Shown: positions 7,973 through 16,991 of the stretch, piece after piece
Position numbering within the stretch: the first letter of the stretch is position 1
Layout: the number at the start of each line of letters is the position of its first letter
The notes under the pieces: generated by a model
The model's input: the letters and a program-made list of their open reading frames with translations, nothing else
The model's database searches: none
What the model was told of the DNA's origin: nothing
DNA from: Paenibacillus sp. JZ16
GTDB taxonomy: Bacteria; Bacillota; Bacilli; Paenibacillales; Paenibacillaceae
Reading direction: 5' to 3'
Assembly (NCBI RefSeq): GCF_015326965.1
Contig: NZ_CP017659.1
Location: forward strand, 4,096,501 to 4,160,500
Length of the DNA: 64,000 bases
Position numbers and translations under genes: made by a program

Positions 7973-8845
7973 ATGATTCGCCTAAGTACAGATCGAATAA
8001 GCGTCGGTTACGGCGAGAATCTGATATTGAATCGTCTTAACGTAGATATTCCCGATAAAAGAATCACAACCATCATTGGGCCGAACGGCTGCGGCAAATC
8101 CACTCTTTTGAAGGCTGTTACCCGCATTATTCCTTACCAGTCCGGTGCTGCCATTCTGGATGGAGAAGAAATCGCCAAGATGAACACCAAGCTCCTGGCG
8201 AAAAAGCTGGCCATTCTGCCCCAAACTCCGGAAGGACCGGGCGGATTGACGGTTGGCGAGCTTGTCTCCTATGGCCGATATCCTCATCAACGCGGTTTTG
8301 GCCGCTTGACCAAGCAGGATATGGAAGTGATTGACTGGGCGCTGGAGGTTACCGGGACCCAGGATTACAAATATCGCTCGGTGGATGCTCTATCCGGGGG
8401 ACAAAGACAGCGGGTGTGGATTGCGATGGCCCTTGCTCAGGAGACCGAAATGATCTTCCTCGACGAACCGACAACGTATCTGGACATGGCGCATCAGCTT
8501 GAGATCCTGGAACTGCTGGAGAGACTTAACATCGAGCAGGAGCGTACCATTGTTATGGTCCTGCATGATTTAAACCAAGCCGCCAGATTCGCTGATTACA
8601 TTATCGCGATGAAGGATGGCGATATCATTCAGGCCGGAGATCCGGAAGCCGTCATTTCACACGACGTATTAAAGAAAGTATTCCATATCGACGCCGAGAT
8701 CGGCCGCGATCCGCGCACCGCAAAACCGATCTGTATCACGTACAATCTATTAAAAGGGGAAAAAGAGGATGTACTCAAAACGGAGCAAAACGACAACTAC
8801 GAAGAAACTACTCATCCCGTTTATAGCGCTGCTGCTCATTCTTAG
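7973..8845 (+). CDS. Iron-siderophore ABC transporter, ATP-binding protein (FecE/FhuC type)
   Basis: 290-aa ATPase of a ferric-siderophore importer. Walker A GPNGCGKS is at residues 36-43, Q-loop at Q83, signature LSGGQ at 140-144, Walker B MIFLDE at 160-165 and the switch histidine in VLHDL. The start is the second of two adjacent ATGs (7973), with GGAGGTG 5 nt upstream. The frame extends much further upstream, but that stretch crosses the Fur box and lacks similarity to the family. Its last 77 bp overlap the substrate-binding-protein gene in another frame. The order ATPase, lipoprotein, permease, permease forms one importer operon, probably repressed by Fur under iron sufficiency. Confidence 0.93.
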   Translation: MIRLSTDRISVGYGENLILNRLNVDIPDKRITTIIGPNGCGKSTLLKAVTRIIPYQSGAAILDGEEIAKMNTKLLAKKLAILPQTPEGPGGLTVGELVSYGRYPHQRGFGRLTKQDMEVIDWALEVTGTQDYKYRSVDALSGGQRQRVWIAMALAQETEMIFLDEPTTYLDMAHQLEILELLERLNIEQERTIVMVLHDLNQAARFADYIIAMKDGDIIQAGDPEAVISHDVLKKVFHIDAEIGRDPRTAKPICITYNLLKGEKEDVLKTEQNDNYEETTHPVYSAAAHS

Positions 8846-9746
8846 CGCTTGCAGCAGTAAGCCTGCGGAGACAAGCAGCAATCATACAGGAACGACCGAA
8901 ACACCGAAAACGGAACAAAGCGAAACTCCATCCGGGACCATTACATATGAGTCCGAGAACGGACCCGTCGAAGTACCTGCCAATCCGCAGCGCGTGGTTG
9001 TGCTGTCCTCCTACGTAGGCGACCTGCTTGCACTCGGCGTCAACATGGTGGGCGTTGATTCCTGGTCCAAGGCAAATCCCGCATTTGCGGACAAAATCAA
9101 GGATGCCGAAGAAGTCACGGATGAAAGCCTGGAGAAAATCATCGAGCTGGACCCCGACCTCATCATCGGCCTGTCCACTATCAAGAACGTCGATAAGCTG
9201 AAAGAGATTGCCCCAACCGTGACCTTCACCTACGGAAAAGTCGATTATTTGACGCAGCATCTTGAAATCGGCAAGCTTGTGAACAAAGAAAAAGAAGCCC
9301 AAGCCTGGATCGATGATTTCAAGCAACGGGCGCAAAAAGCCGGTGAGGACATCCGTGCCAAAATTGGAGAAGACGCCACCGTATCCGTTATCGAGAGCTT
9401 TGATAAGCAGCTTTATGTATACGGCGATAACTGGGGCCGCGGTACTGAAATCCTGTATCAGGAAATGAAGCTGAACATGCCGGAAAAAGTGAAAGAAATG
9501 GCACTCAAGGACGGTTACTATGCCCTTTCCGCGGAAGTGCTGCCGGAGTATGCCGGCGACTATGTTATTCTGAGCAAATTTGCCGATGCCGATACGTCCT
9601 TCCAGCAAACCGAGACGTATAAGCAAATCCCGGCGGTGAAGAATGGCCGCGTATACGAAGCAGACGGAAACCGGATTTATTTTAATGATGCCACCACGCT
9701 GGAGTACCAACTGGAGTTCATTACGGAACACTTTTTGGGCAACTAG
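8769..9746 (+). CDS. Iron-siderophore ABC transporter, substrate-binding lipoprotein
   Basis: 325-aa ferric-siderophore-binding lipoprotein. The N-terminus is positively charged, then hydrophobic, and ends in the lipobox LSAC with the acylated cysteine at C28. A Ser/Thr-rich linker precedes the two-lobe periplasmic-binding domain (VVVLSSYVGDLLALGVNMVG; later ELDPDLIIGLSTIKN), as in FhuD/YfiY-type proteins. The start at 8769 lies inside the ATPase gene and has AAAGGGG and GAGG nearby, so the genes overlap by 77 bp and are probably translationally coupled. The siderophore (hydroxamate or catecholate) cannot be decided by eye. Confidence 0.92.
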   Translation: MYSKRSKTTTTKKLLIPFIALLLILSACSSKPAETSSNHTGTTETPKTEQSETPSGTITYESENGPVEVPANPQRVVVLSSYVGDLLALGVNMVGVDSWSKANPAFADKIKDAEEVTDESLEKIIELDPDLIIGLSTIKNVDKLKEIAPTVTFTYGKVDYLTQHLEIGKLVNKEKEAQAWIDDFKQRAQKAGEDIRAKIGEDATVSVIESFDKQLYVYGDNWGRGTEILYQEMKLNMPEKVKEMALKDGYYALSAEVLPEYAGDYVILSKFADADTSFQQTETYKQIPAVKNGRVYEADGNRIYFNDATTLEYQLEFITEHFLGN

Positions 9747-9815
9747 CATATAGGCTGTACTTGCTCAGACTTATGTAGATTGAATATTCCAACTTTAAGA
9801 TGAAAAGATGATTCC

Positions 9816-10826
9816 ATGACAATGCCTACGAAACGATCCATTCCTATTTCCATCAAATTGATTGCAGGCATCATCGTATTTATAGGCATGTTTGTTGTTG
9901 CGATGGTGTTCGGCGCAGCTGAAACCAGCATCAAGGATGTATGGTTTGCCCTTACCACCTCGATGGAGGGCGAGAAATTATCCCTCCTTCGCGAAATCCG
10001 GCTGCCCCGTGAGGTTGCCGCCATTCTGGTCGGAGCCGCGCTTGCGGTCTCCGGCGCCATCATGCAGGGCATTACCCGCAATCCGCTGGCGGATCCCGGC
10101 CTGCTCGGTCTTACCAGCGGGGCGAATGCGGCGCTTGCCTTCACGCTGGCTTTCATGCCGGCTGCGAATTATTTTGGCATTATGGTGGCCTGCTTCATCG
10201 GAGCAGCGATCGGTGCCGTGATGGTCTTCGGTATCGGAGCCATGCGAAAAGGCGGCTTCTCTCCCTTGCAGATGGTGCTGGCTGGCTCAGCCGTATCCGC
10301 ATTCCTGTACGCCATCGCTGAAGGAATCGGCATTTATTTTAAAATATCCAAGGATGTGTCCATGTGGACGGCAGGCGGTGTGATCGGCACATCATGGGGA
10401 CAGCTGCAGACGATATTTCCGTTTATTCTCATTGGAATTATTATTGCCATCGTGTTATCAAGACAGCTGACCATCCTTAGCCTAAGTGAAGAGGTCGCCG
10501 TCGGTTTGGGACAGAACATTGCCGCTATCAAAGGCATCCTGTTTGTCGTGATTGTCCTCCTGGCTGGAACCTCTGTGGCCTTGGTGGGAAATCTGGCCTT
10601 CCTCGGCCTGATGATTCCCCATATCGTACGCGGGATCGTTGGAACCGACTACCGCCATGTCATTCCGATGTCCGCCCTCGTCGGAGCCATCTTCATGCTG
10701 TTTGCCGACACGGTTGGACGAACGCTGCATGCTCCTTACGAAACACCCGTAGCTGCTCTGATCGCCATCATGGGATTGCCCTTCTTCCTGTTTATCGTAC
10801 GCAAAGGAGGGCGGGGACTGTCATGA
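9816..10826 (+). CDS. Iron-siderophore ABC transporter permease (FecCD family), first subunit
   Basis: 336-aa integral membrane subunit with about nine to ten hydrophobic helices. FecCD family motifs are visible: LREIRLPREVAAILVGAALA near residue 65, SGAIMQGITRNPLADPGLLG, and the C-terminal GLMIPHIVRGIVGTDYRHVI, which contacts the ATPase. It pairs with the second permease, whose start overlaps its stop by 4 bp. The ribosome binding site is weak (GATGAAAAGATGA), which may lower its translation relative to the lipoprotein. Confidence 0.93.
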   Translation: MTMPTKRSIPISIKLIAGIIVFIGMFVVAMVFGAAETSIKDVWFALTTSMEGEKLSLLREIRLPREVAAILVGAALAVSGAIMQGITRNPLADPGLLGLTSGANAALAFTLAFMPAANYFGIMVACFIGAAIGAVMVFGIGAMRKGGFSPLQMVLAGSAVSAFLYAIAEGIGIYFKISKDVSMWTAGGVIGTSWGQLQTIFPFILIGIIIAIVLSRQLTILSLSEEVAVGLGQNIAAIKGILFVVIVLLAGTSVALVGNLAFLGLMIPHIVRGIVGTDYRHVIPMSALVGAIFMLFADTVGRTLHAPYETPVAALIAIMGLPFFLFIVRKGGRGLS

Positions 10827-11833
10827 TTCATCCATCGTTAATAAGAAAACAACGCATTACATTTCTGGTCTTGTTGATCCTTACAGTAGTTACTATCCTC
10901 GTTGGTCTGGGTCTCGGTTATTCATCCGTTAGCTATGACCGGATTATTCCAACCCTGCTGGGGCAAGGCAGCTTCAAGGAGAAATTCATTATTTTCGATG
11001 TGCGCCTGCCGCGCATGCTTATTACTTTGCTGGCCGGAATGGCGCTTGCCTTATCGGGTGCCATTCTGCAGAGCATTACCCGAAATGATCTTGCGGATCC
11101 CGGTATTATCGGCATTAACTCGGGGGCCGGGGTCGGCGTAGCCGTATTTTTCCTGTTCTTCCCGATCGAAGCCGGCTCCTTTATTTACATGCTGCCCTTG
11201 GCGGCATTTATCGGAGCTGTGCTAACGGCCGTGGGCATCTACCTGTTCTCTTTCCGAAAAGGCGAAGGCTTACAGCCCGTTAAATTGGTGCTTACCGGTG
11301 TCGGGTTCTCCATGGCACTCTCGGGTGTCATGATTATGCTCACGTCGTCTGCCGAGCGGACCAAGGTCGATTTTATCGCCAAGTGGCTGGCTGGCGGGAT
11401 ATGGGGAACCGATTGGCCCTTCATTGTGGCACTGCTGCCCTGGCTGATCATCCTGATTCCGTTCACCCTATACAAAGCGCAGCGCATGAATCTGCTGGGA
11501 TTAAGCGATCCCGTGGGCATCGGCGTCGGCGTATCTATTGAGAAGGAGCGCATCGTGCTGCTTCTGGCTGCCGTAGCGCTTGCAGCATCCGCGGTATCCG
11601 TTACGGGCGGGATTACATTCATTGGACTCATGGGCCCACACATTGCTAAAGCGCTGGTCGGCCCGCGGAATCAGATGTACATTCCGATTGCCGTATTGAT
11701 CGGGGGCTGGCTGCTGCTGCTCGCGGACACGATCGGACGCAATATCGTGGATCCCGACGGCATCGCCGCAGGCATTATGGTCGCCATCATCGGCGCGCCG
11801 TATTTTGTATATTTGCTGCTGAAGAAAAAATAA
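10823..11833 (+). CDS. Iron-siderophore ABC transporter permease (FecCD family), second subunit
   Basis: 336-aa partner permease. The same family signatures recur: VRLPRMLITLLAGMALALSG, SITRNDLADPGIIGINSGAG and the C-terminal GLMGPHIAKALVGPRNQMYI. The start overlaps the previous stop (ATGA), with GGAGG 10-15 nt upstream. It ends the importer operon; a terminator follows 29 bp later. The two permeases form a heterodimeric channel. Confidence 0.93.
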   Translation: MIHPSLIRKQRITFLVLLILTVVTILVGLGLGYSSVSYDRIIPTLLGQGSFKEKFIIFDVRLPRMLITLLAGMALALSGAILQSITRNDLADPGIIGINSGAGVGVAVFFLFFPIEAGSFIYMLPLAAFIGAVLTAVGIYLFSFRKGEGLQPVKLVLTGVGFSMALSGVMIMLTSSAERTKVDFIAKWLAGGIWGTDWPFIVALLPWLIILIPFTLYKAQRMNLLGLSDPVGIGVGVSIEKERIVLLLAAVALAASAVSVTGGITFIGLMGPHIAKALVGPRNQMYIPIAVLIGGWLLLLADTIGRNIVDPDGIAAGIMVAIIGAPYFVYLLLKKK

Positions 11834-11861
11834 CCGTTATTCTTTTTTTAACTGAATGCCT

Positions 11862-11903
11862 AAGCCCCTATTGCACTCTTTCAGGTGTAAAAGGGGCTTT
11901 TTT
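11862..11903 (+). terminator. Terminator of the siderophore importer operon
   Basis: AAGCCCCT pairs with AGGGGCTT around a loop of about 20 nt and is followed by a run of T. Confidence 0.85.
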
Positions 11904-11993
11904 GTATACGGTGAATCGCTTTATTTCATACATAAAGTTCATGAATAAGGTAATATAAGGATAATTCGCTTGGTAAAACAAAAGGGAGGTATT

Positions 11994-12476
11994 ATGGCAA
12001 AATCAAAGAAAGCCACCGATTCAGCTGCAAAGCGATGGATGTCAACATTTCCTCTATGGATCCTCGTGACGGTCAGTGTACTATGCATGCTCTGGATATT
12101 CGATCTCTTGATCGACCTTGGGCTGCCTCGACAAGATGCAGGCTGGATTAACATCGCTATCGTGGGAATGTACCTTACAGGTTATTTTGCCGGCGAGCTG
12201 TATGTCTATCTGGATCGAACGTATGTAGATGGAAAGCAATCCTATACCCCGGGTGACGACATGAAGTCCGGATCCTTCAAGAAACGAATCCTCCTTCAGT
12301 TCGACATATACCTCTTTGTGATCCTAACCATCCTATGTTTCAATTGGATTCACGGCTTATTCAGATCTCTTACATTGCCATCGTGGTATGCCTATTACCT
12401 GCACATATCTTTCCTATGCTTATACTGGTTCGGCTATGGTTGCCGTCTTTTCCGAGCGTATCTCCTTACAAAATAA
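11994..12476 (+). CDS. Hypothetical four-helix membrane protein
   Basis: 160-aa protein not recognised as a named family. After a basic N-terminus (MAKSKKATDSAAKRW) come four hydrophobic helices, roughly at residues 20-43, 50-70, 98-122 and 132-152, with aromatic-rich ends. The ATG at 11994 has GGGAGGT immediately upstream; an in-frame start 24 nt earlier is less likely. It stands alone between two terminators, so it is probably monocistronic. No catalytic motif is visible. Confidence 0.8.
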   Translation: MAKSKKATDSAAKRWMSTFPLWILVTVSVLCMLWIFDLLIDLGLPRQDAGWINIAIVGMYLTGYFAGELYVYLDRTYVDGKQSYTPGDDMKSGSFKKRILLQFDIYLFVILTILCFNWIHGLFRSLTLPSWYAYYLHISFLCLYWFGYGCRLFRAYLLTK

Positions 12477-12504
12477 AGAGGGCACCGCATGGATGCCCTC
12501 TTTA
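12475..12504. terminator. Bidirectional terminator between convergent genes
   Basis: AAAGAGGGCA and TGCCCTCTTT form a 10-bp perfect stem, with A-rich sequence on one side and T-rich on the other. It serves both the small membrane protein gene and the BCCT gene. Confidence 0.88.
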
Positions 12505-12548
12505 TCGAACAGGGAGTAAAAAACCTCGTTCGGCTAAGCGTCAGCCCT

Positions 12549-14099
12549 TTACTTCTTCCCCCGGTTGGCCGCCTCCTCCAGACGGCGGAACCGTTTCAGA
12601 TCAGCCTTCCGAATCGGAATCGGCTCGCGGCTCAGCAGCTTCACCACGGCAATGACCAACAGCAGCAGCAGCACCGTAAACGGCAATGCCGCAATCAATG
12701 AAGCCGTCTGTAAGGCTTCCAGCCCGCCCGCATACAGCAGTACACCTGCTATCGCTGCCATGAGCGTGCCCCACACGATTTTTGCAATGTGCGGAGGGTT
12801 CAGGCTGCCATAGGTGGTCATGCTGGATAAGATGTAAGTTGCTGAGTCCGCTGATGTTACCAGGAACGTCAGAATGAGTAAGATCGCCAGCACATTCATG
12901 ACCATGGAGAAGGGTAATTGGTTAAAGAGCTGAAACAGAGCAGATGTCACATCTGCATTAACGGCTGCAGCAATCCCGGTGCTCTCGTGCAGATCAAACC
13001 AGATCGCCGTCCCGCCGAATACCGCGATCCATAGACAGGCAATGACCGGCGGCACAACCATCACGCCCACAATGAATTCACGAATCGTTCTTCCCTTGGA
13101 CACCCTCGCCACGAAAGCTCCCACATACGGAGACCAAGCAATCGCCCAGGCCCAGTAAAAGATCGTCCATTCCCGTACCCACGTGCCTTCAGCGTAGGGT
13201 TGAAGCCTCAGGCTGTACGAGACGAAATTCGTAATGTAATCGCCTAGCGCCAATGTAAAGGTCTCCAAGATGAAAACAGTGGGACCACTAACAAACACAA
13301 ACAATAAAAAAATGAGCGCCAACGCGAGGTTCAGGTTGCTTAAGTATTTAATCCCTTTATCCAATCCCGTTGTGGATGAGATCATATAAGCGACAAAAAT
13401 AAGCCCCAGCATCATTAACTGCAACCCGACACCATTGTTCACTCCCATAATCGTGTTCAAACCACCGCTCATCTGCAGAACGCCAAGTCCAATGGAAGTC
13501 GCGATGCCCATGACCGTTGCAATCACCGCAAGGATATCAATTGTATTCTTCACTGCGGGCTTCGAGCCGGTGACAGGCTCCAGCGCTGTCGACACCAGCC
13601 CATCCTTCTGCTTACGGTACTGAAGAAACGCGATCACAAGTCCGACAAGGGCAAACACCGACCACTGACTAATCCCCCAATGAAAAAAAGAATAGCCCAT
13701 AGCCACGCGCGCCGCGTCCACACCTTGTGCTTCGACGCCTCCGAACGGCGTCTTAAAAAAATGGCTCATGGGTTCAGCCACGCCCCAAAACACCAGCCCT
13801 ACACCAAACCCCGCAGAGAACAGCATTCCAATCCAGGTGAAGAACGGATACTCGGGCTTCTCCTTATCTCCGCCAAGGCGAATCGTTCCGTATTTACTGG
13901 CTGCCACCCAGATCAAAAAGATAATAATCACAAAGATCGAGAGCAGATAGAACCAGCCGAACGTATTCGTCGTAAATCTGTACAAATACCCTGCCACTTC
14001 ACCAAATGCTCCAGGCATAGCAGCCCCTAGAATAGCAAGAATGGCAATGATAACGGCCGAAACCGTAAACACGATGTTCTTCAATAAACTCCCTTTCAT
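12549..14099 (-). CDS. BCCT-family glycine betaine/choline/carnitine transporter
   Basis: 516-aa secondary carrier for compatible solutes, probably Na+-coupled. It has about 12 membrane segments. The family hallmark around TM8 is visible (EWTIFYWAWAIAWSPYVGAF, the Trp-rich substrate box), as is the glycine-rich GIATSIGLGVLQMSGGLN in TM3. The ATG at 14099 (MKGSLLKN) follows GAGGTGGAG; an upstream GTG is less well placed. The C-terminus is short and charged (RFRRLEEAANRGKK). It most resembles OpuD/BetL-type carriers. It is monocistronic. Confidence 0.92.
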   Translation of the reverse strand: MKGSLLKNIVFTVSAVIIAILAILGAAMPGAFGEVAGYLYRFTTNTFGWFYLLSIFVIIIFLIWVAASKYGTIRLGGDKEKPEYPFFTWIGMLFSAGFGVGLVFWGVAEPMSHFFKTPFGGVEAQGVDAARVAMGYSFFHWGISQWSVFALVGLVIAFLQYRKQKDGLVSTALEPVTGSKPAVKNTIDILAVIATVMGIATSIGLGVLQMSGGLNTIMGVNNGVGLQLMMLGLIFVAYMISSTTGLDKGIKYLSNLNLALALIFLLFVFVSGPTVFILETFTLALGDYITNFVSYSLRLQPYAEGTWVREWTIFYWAWAIAWSPYVGAFVARVSKGRTIREFIVGVMVVPPVIACLWIAVFGGTAIWFDLHESTGIAAAVNADVTSALFQLFNQLPFSMVMNVLAILLILTFLVTSADSATYILSSMTTYGSLNPPHIAKIVWGTLMAAIAGVLLYAGGLEALQTASLIAALPFTVLLLLLVIAVVKLLSREPIPIRKADLKRFRRLEEAANRGKK

Positions 14100-14227
14100 A
14101 TGCTCCACCTCAGGCTATTAAGTCATCCATTCCTATACAGTATTTGTATTTAAACCAGAATTGATGTACTTAATCGGTGAATGTGTGCAGTAATGGGTAG
14201 TACTTCGAAAGGAAGCGATCTTGAAGC

Positions 14228-14566
14228 CTATTCGTTAGGGACCTGTTTCGTATCGATATACTGTTGTCCCAGAATGACCATTTGCTCAAGCACCGCTTTG
14301 AAATGGATACCGAACTCCGTTATGGAGTATTCCACCTTGGGGGGTACCTCTTGATACACCGTCCGTTTCACGATGCCCCTCTCCTCTAATTCCCGCAATT
14401 GAACGGTAAGCACATGCCTTGATACTTCCGGTATTCTCCGATGCAGCTCACCAAAACGCAGCGTTTCCTGAAACAGTTCATACAGTACTCGAGGCTTCCA
14501 CTTTCCACTAATCATGTGCAAGCCTACTTCAGCCGGGCACCCATACCGCTCATCCTGATATGGCAT
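14228..14566 (-). CDS. HxlR-family winged-helix transcriptional regulator
   Basis: 112-aa DNA-binding protein. A family cysteine is present near the N-terminus (YGCPAEVGLHMISGKWKPRV), followed by the winged helix (LRFGELHRRIPEVSRHVLT) and the typical EYSITEFG. That cysteine is conserved in redox- or aldehyde/quinone-responsive members such as HypR and YodB. The gene diverges from an NTF2-like protein gene with about 130 bp between starts and probably regulates it. The ribosome binding site (GGGGG about 13 nt upstream) is loosely spaced. Confidence 0.92.
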   Translation of the reverse strand: MPYQDERYGCPAEVGLHMISGKWKPRVLYELFQETLRFGELHRRIPEVSRHVLTVQLRELEERGIVKRTVYQEVPPKVEYSITEFGIHFKAVLEQMVILGQQYIDTKQVPNE

Positions 14567-14695
14567 ATGTATTGCTGAACCCCCTTTAAGTCATTGGTCA
14601 TAAATAGATGACTAAGTCATAAAATTCTGCGTACTTATCACAGCTTTTATTTTCAGATAGGCTATTGCTATCATCATACAGAAAGAGGAGATTCA

Positions 14696-15100
14696 ATGAA
14701 ACCATCCATTCCCGCAAGCCGAGTCTGGAAGCCGGAGGAGATGAATGCCGCATTTGCTGATTCATATAACTCAGGGGACATCGATCAAGTGCTGGCGTTG
14801 TATGAACCGAACAGTATTCATGTCCACAGCAATGGAAGCTTGGAGATCGGAATTCATTCCTTCCGCCATACGCTGGAGGAACTGCTGCTGCTTCAAGGCA
14901 AGATGGTCTCCACCAATCTATACTGCATCCCTTTTGAAAATATCGCTATGCTGCGTGCCCATTTCATCTTGCATACCGTGGACCCGGATGGCCAATCTCT
15001 TGTGCTGCAAGGTTATACCTCCGAGATCGTGAGACAGCAGCCTGATGGAAGCTGGTTGTACATTGTGGACCATCCGTTTGGTTCAGATGTTATGGAATGA
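14696..15100 (+). CDS. NTF2-like/SnoaL-type protein (YybH-like)
   Basis: 134-aa single-domain protein of the NTF2/SnoaL cone fold. The N-terminal helix (EEMNAAFADSYNSGDIDQVL) and the YEPNSIHVHSNG strand are characteristic of DUF4440/YybH-like proteins. It is probably a small-molecule-binding protein or isomerase-like enzyme; no definite catalytic residues can be assigned. GAGGAG sits 6 nt before the ATG. It is divergent from the HxlR regulator, a common pairing that suggests induction by a reactive compound. Confidence 0.82.
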   Translation: MKPSIPASRVWKPEEMNAAFADSYNSGDIDQVLALYEPNSIHVHSNGSLEIGIHSFRHTLEELLLLQGKMVSTNLYCIPFENIAMLRAHFILHTVDPDGQSLVLQGYTSEIVRQQPDGSWLYIVDHPFGSDVME

Positions 15101-15167
15101 AGGTAATTATACAATTACCTTAGTAACCGGGCTGGTAATTCATCAAGGGATCACCAGCCATGTTATG

Positions 15168-16388
15168 CTATCTAGCTACAAACCAATTTTCTGGCTCAGG
15201 TGTTATGGTCACAAGCACTTGGCCAACTTGGCCTGGCTGCGGATCAACCGCAGGTTGTCCGGCAACAGGAGTTCCTCCCCCGTTACCACCGTTTCCGCCG
15301 TTGGCCCCACCTCCACCGCCAACGGTAACAATGCCTGTTACACCCATTGCATTCACTCCGCCCATACCACCATTCAGCTGGAGTGTCCCCGTAACTGTTG
15401 GAGAAACGGTTGATATAAGGTGGATAACACCACCACTTCCGCCTCCGCCGCCACCTTCGCCATCTCCGCCATTACCATCCCAACCGATAGCCCCGTTCCC
15501 TCCAGCCGCCGCAAGGGTTCCCGCAATGGTTATGCTATTCTTAGCAGCAATCAATATAAAGCCCCCAGCACCACCCCCGCTACCGACTATACCGCTACCC
15601 GCAGAGAGTGGGTTTACTCCATGATTTCCGTTAGCAGTAATCAGGGCCCCATTGGCAATTACGACTTGGCCCTGGGCAGCCAAAATCAAACTACCTCCGC
15701 CTTCTCCGCCACTGCCTAACAAAGTTCGGCTCCCAGCCCCACCGCCAGCTGCTGTTGGAATGACCTGTGCTGCTTGCAGTGATCCGAGTCCAATTCCGCC
15801 GTTATATGGTCCTGCAGCAGCAGCGGATATTCCCTCGTTTGGTGAGCCATTGCCAGAGTCTGCTGCACCGGGAAGAACCGTAACTACACCACTTATCACG
15901 AGATCCCCCGATGATTGGATCGTGATGCCGCTTGGAATGATAAGTGTCCCCGCAATTTCTACTCTGGAGAACTGCAGATTTGTTCCAGAAGGCAATGCTG
16001 CAAGAGAGCCTGGAACACTTAAATCCACAACCTGGCCACTGTTTATGAGCAATTCACCGGCTGAGCCATCCCCATAAACAGCAAGCGAACCATCTACCCC
16101 CTGCGGCCCAAGCGGCCCTTGTGGTCCTGCCGGACCAATCAAACCTACCGCTGCTTCCGATAAACCCTGAATCCCTTGAGGACCCTGAGGGCCAACAGGC
16201 CCTACGGGACCAATCGGTCCGACCGCTCCTGGCCTTCCCCGAAATCCCCGGAGACCACGTTGCCGGATTCCCCTTACCTTGGATTTCTTGCAGTGAAAAT
16301 ATCGTTTTGAATGATTACGGTTATGACTATATTTGCTTGGTAAGGGTGCACTTCTTGAATGAACAGGTTTAACTTTACATCTTAACAA
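15168..16388 (-). CDS. Collagen-like, glycine-rich surface protein
   Basis: 406-aa protein. Residues 1-40 are basic and rich in His/Lys/Ser. Residues 45-100 consist of interrupted Gly-X-Y collagen repeats (GPIGPVGPVGPQGPQG). The remaining 300 residues are low-complexity glycine/alanine/serine/valine with runs such as GGGGGGSGGV. There is no clear signal peptide or LPXTG. Collagen-like proteins of spore formers are often exosporium or spore-surface filaments, and the absence of a secretion signal fits assembly from the mother cell; that is inference. The start is a TTG at 16388 with GGAGGT 9 nt before it. The repeats produce long spurious frames on the opposite strand. Confidence 0.85.
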   Translation of the reverse strand: MLRCKVKPVHSRSAPLPSKYSHNRNHSKRYFHCKKSKVRGIRQRGLRGFRGRPGAVGPIGPVGPVGPQGPQGIQGLSEAAVGLIGPAGPQGPLGPQGVDGSLAVYGDGSAGELLINSGQVVDLSVPGSLAALPSGTNLQFSRVEIAGTLIIPSGITIQSSGDLVISGVVTVLPGAADSGNGSPNEGISAAAAGPYNGGIGLGSLQAAQVIPTAAGGGAGSRTLLGSGGEGGGSLILAAQGQVVIANGALITANGNHGVNPLSAGSGIVGSGGGAGGFILIAAKNSITIAGTLAAAGGNGAIGWDGNGGDGEGGGGGGSGGVIHLISTVSPTVTGTLQLNGGMGGVNAMGVTGIVTVGGGGGANGGNGGNGGGTPVAGQPAVDPQPGQVGQVLVTITPEPENWFVAR

Positions 16389-16493
16389 GTGACCACTACC
16401 TCCCTCCGTCGTTCAACTCAGTGTATGCACTCAAGACCAGACAAGAGGTGGTCAGGTGACTAGCAAACGGCCTATTTTACTTGTGGATGTTCT

Positions 16494-16991
16494 TCATGGA
16501 ATCGGAGGGAATATCCCTTCTATAGCAATGCAGTAATTTAAAACAAGATAAGGCTGCATGTTATTATGCGGTTGATTTCCTCCAGTAGGAGCAATAGCGC
16601 CCGGGCTCATGAATGAATTAGTGACTTCGTGATACGTCAAGCTGTCAGAGAGCGCCCATGTTCGATCCACAGGTAACACACTATTAGCTGGATTGGCGCT
16701 TCCCATTGCTTGATGCGTATGGCTGGGAAGCTCCGCGTCCGTTAGGGTATGGAACTCCTCTCCACCATTCTCTCCTATCGGGAAGTTGGTGCCTCGATGA
16801 ACAGCAACTCTCCCCCTTAAATCCGGGAGCGCAAAATGGGTCGTGCCGTTCCCCCCGTACGTTGTCCCCAGCAGAGAAAACAAGGCTGTATTCTGAGCAA
16901 TCGGCAATAACTGCCCGTCACAAAACGCCCACCCATCGGGAGCAAAATTAAAAGCGAATAAGCGAATTTCACCTAAGAACGGATCTGCCAT
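16494..16991 (-). CDS. Phage tail collar domain protein (MdpB-type)
   Basis: 165-aa protein of the tail-collar/microcystin-dependent-protein family. The typical start EIRLFAFNFAPDGWAFCDGQ, the central LLGTTYGGNGTTHFALPDLR and the ending YLVLNYCIAIEGIFP are all present. Stand-alone chromosomal members occur in many Bacillales and are usually not phage genes; their function is unknown, with spore or surface structures suggested. Its ATG overlaps the preceding acetyltransferase stop by one base (TAATG), with AGGAGGT upstream, so the two are co-translated. Confidence 0.9.
   Translation of the reverse strand: MADPFLGEIRLFAFNFAPDGWAFCDGQLLPIAQNTALFSLLGTTYGGNGTTHFALPDLRGRVAVHRGTNFPIGENGGEEFHTLTDAELPSHTHQAMGSANPANSVLPVDRTWALSDSLTYHEVTNSFMSPGAIAPTGGNQPHNNMQPYLVLNYCIAIEGIFPPIP

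Noticed and set aside
8808..9749. 313-codon open frame on the minus strand
   Set aside because: Exact antisense of the siderophore-binding lipoprotein; low-complexity product with no ribosome binding site.
15160..16077. Pro/Ser-rich open frames on the plus strand
   Set aside because: They arise from the GGN-rich repeats of the collagen-like gene read in reverse complement.
16494..16991. Prophage remnant
   Set aside because: A tail-collar gene alone, without any other phage gene, integrase or att repeats, is the usual chromosomal form.
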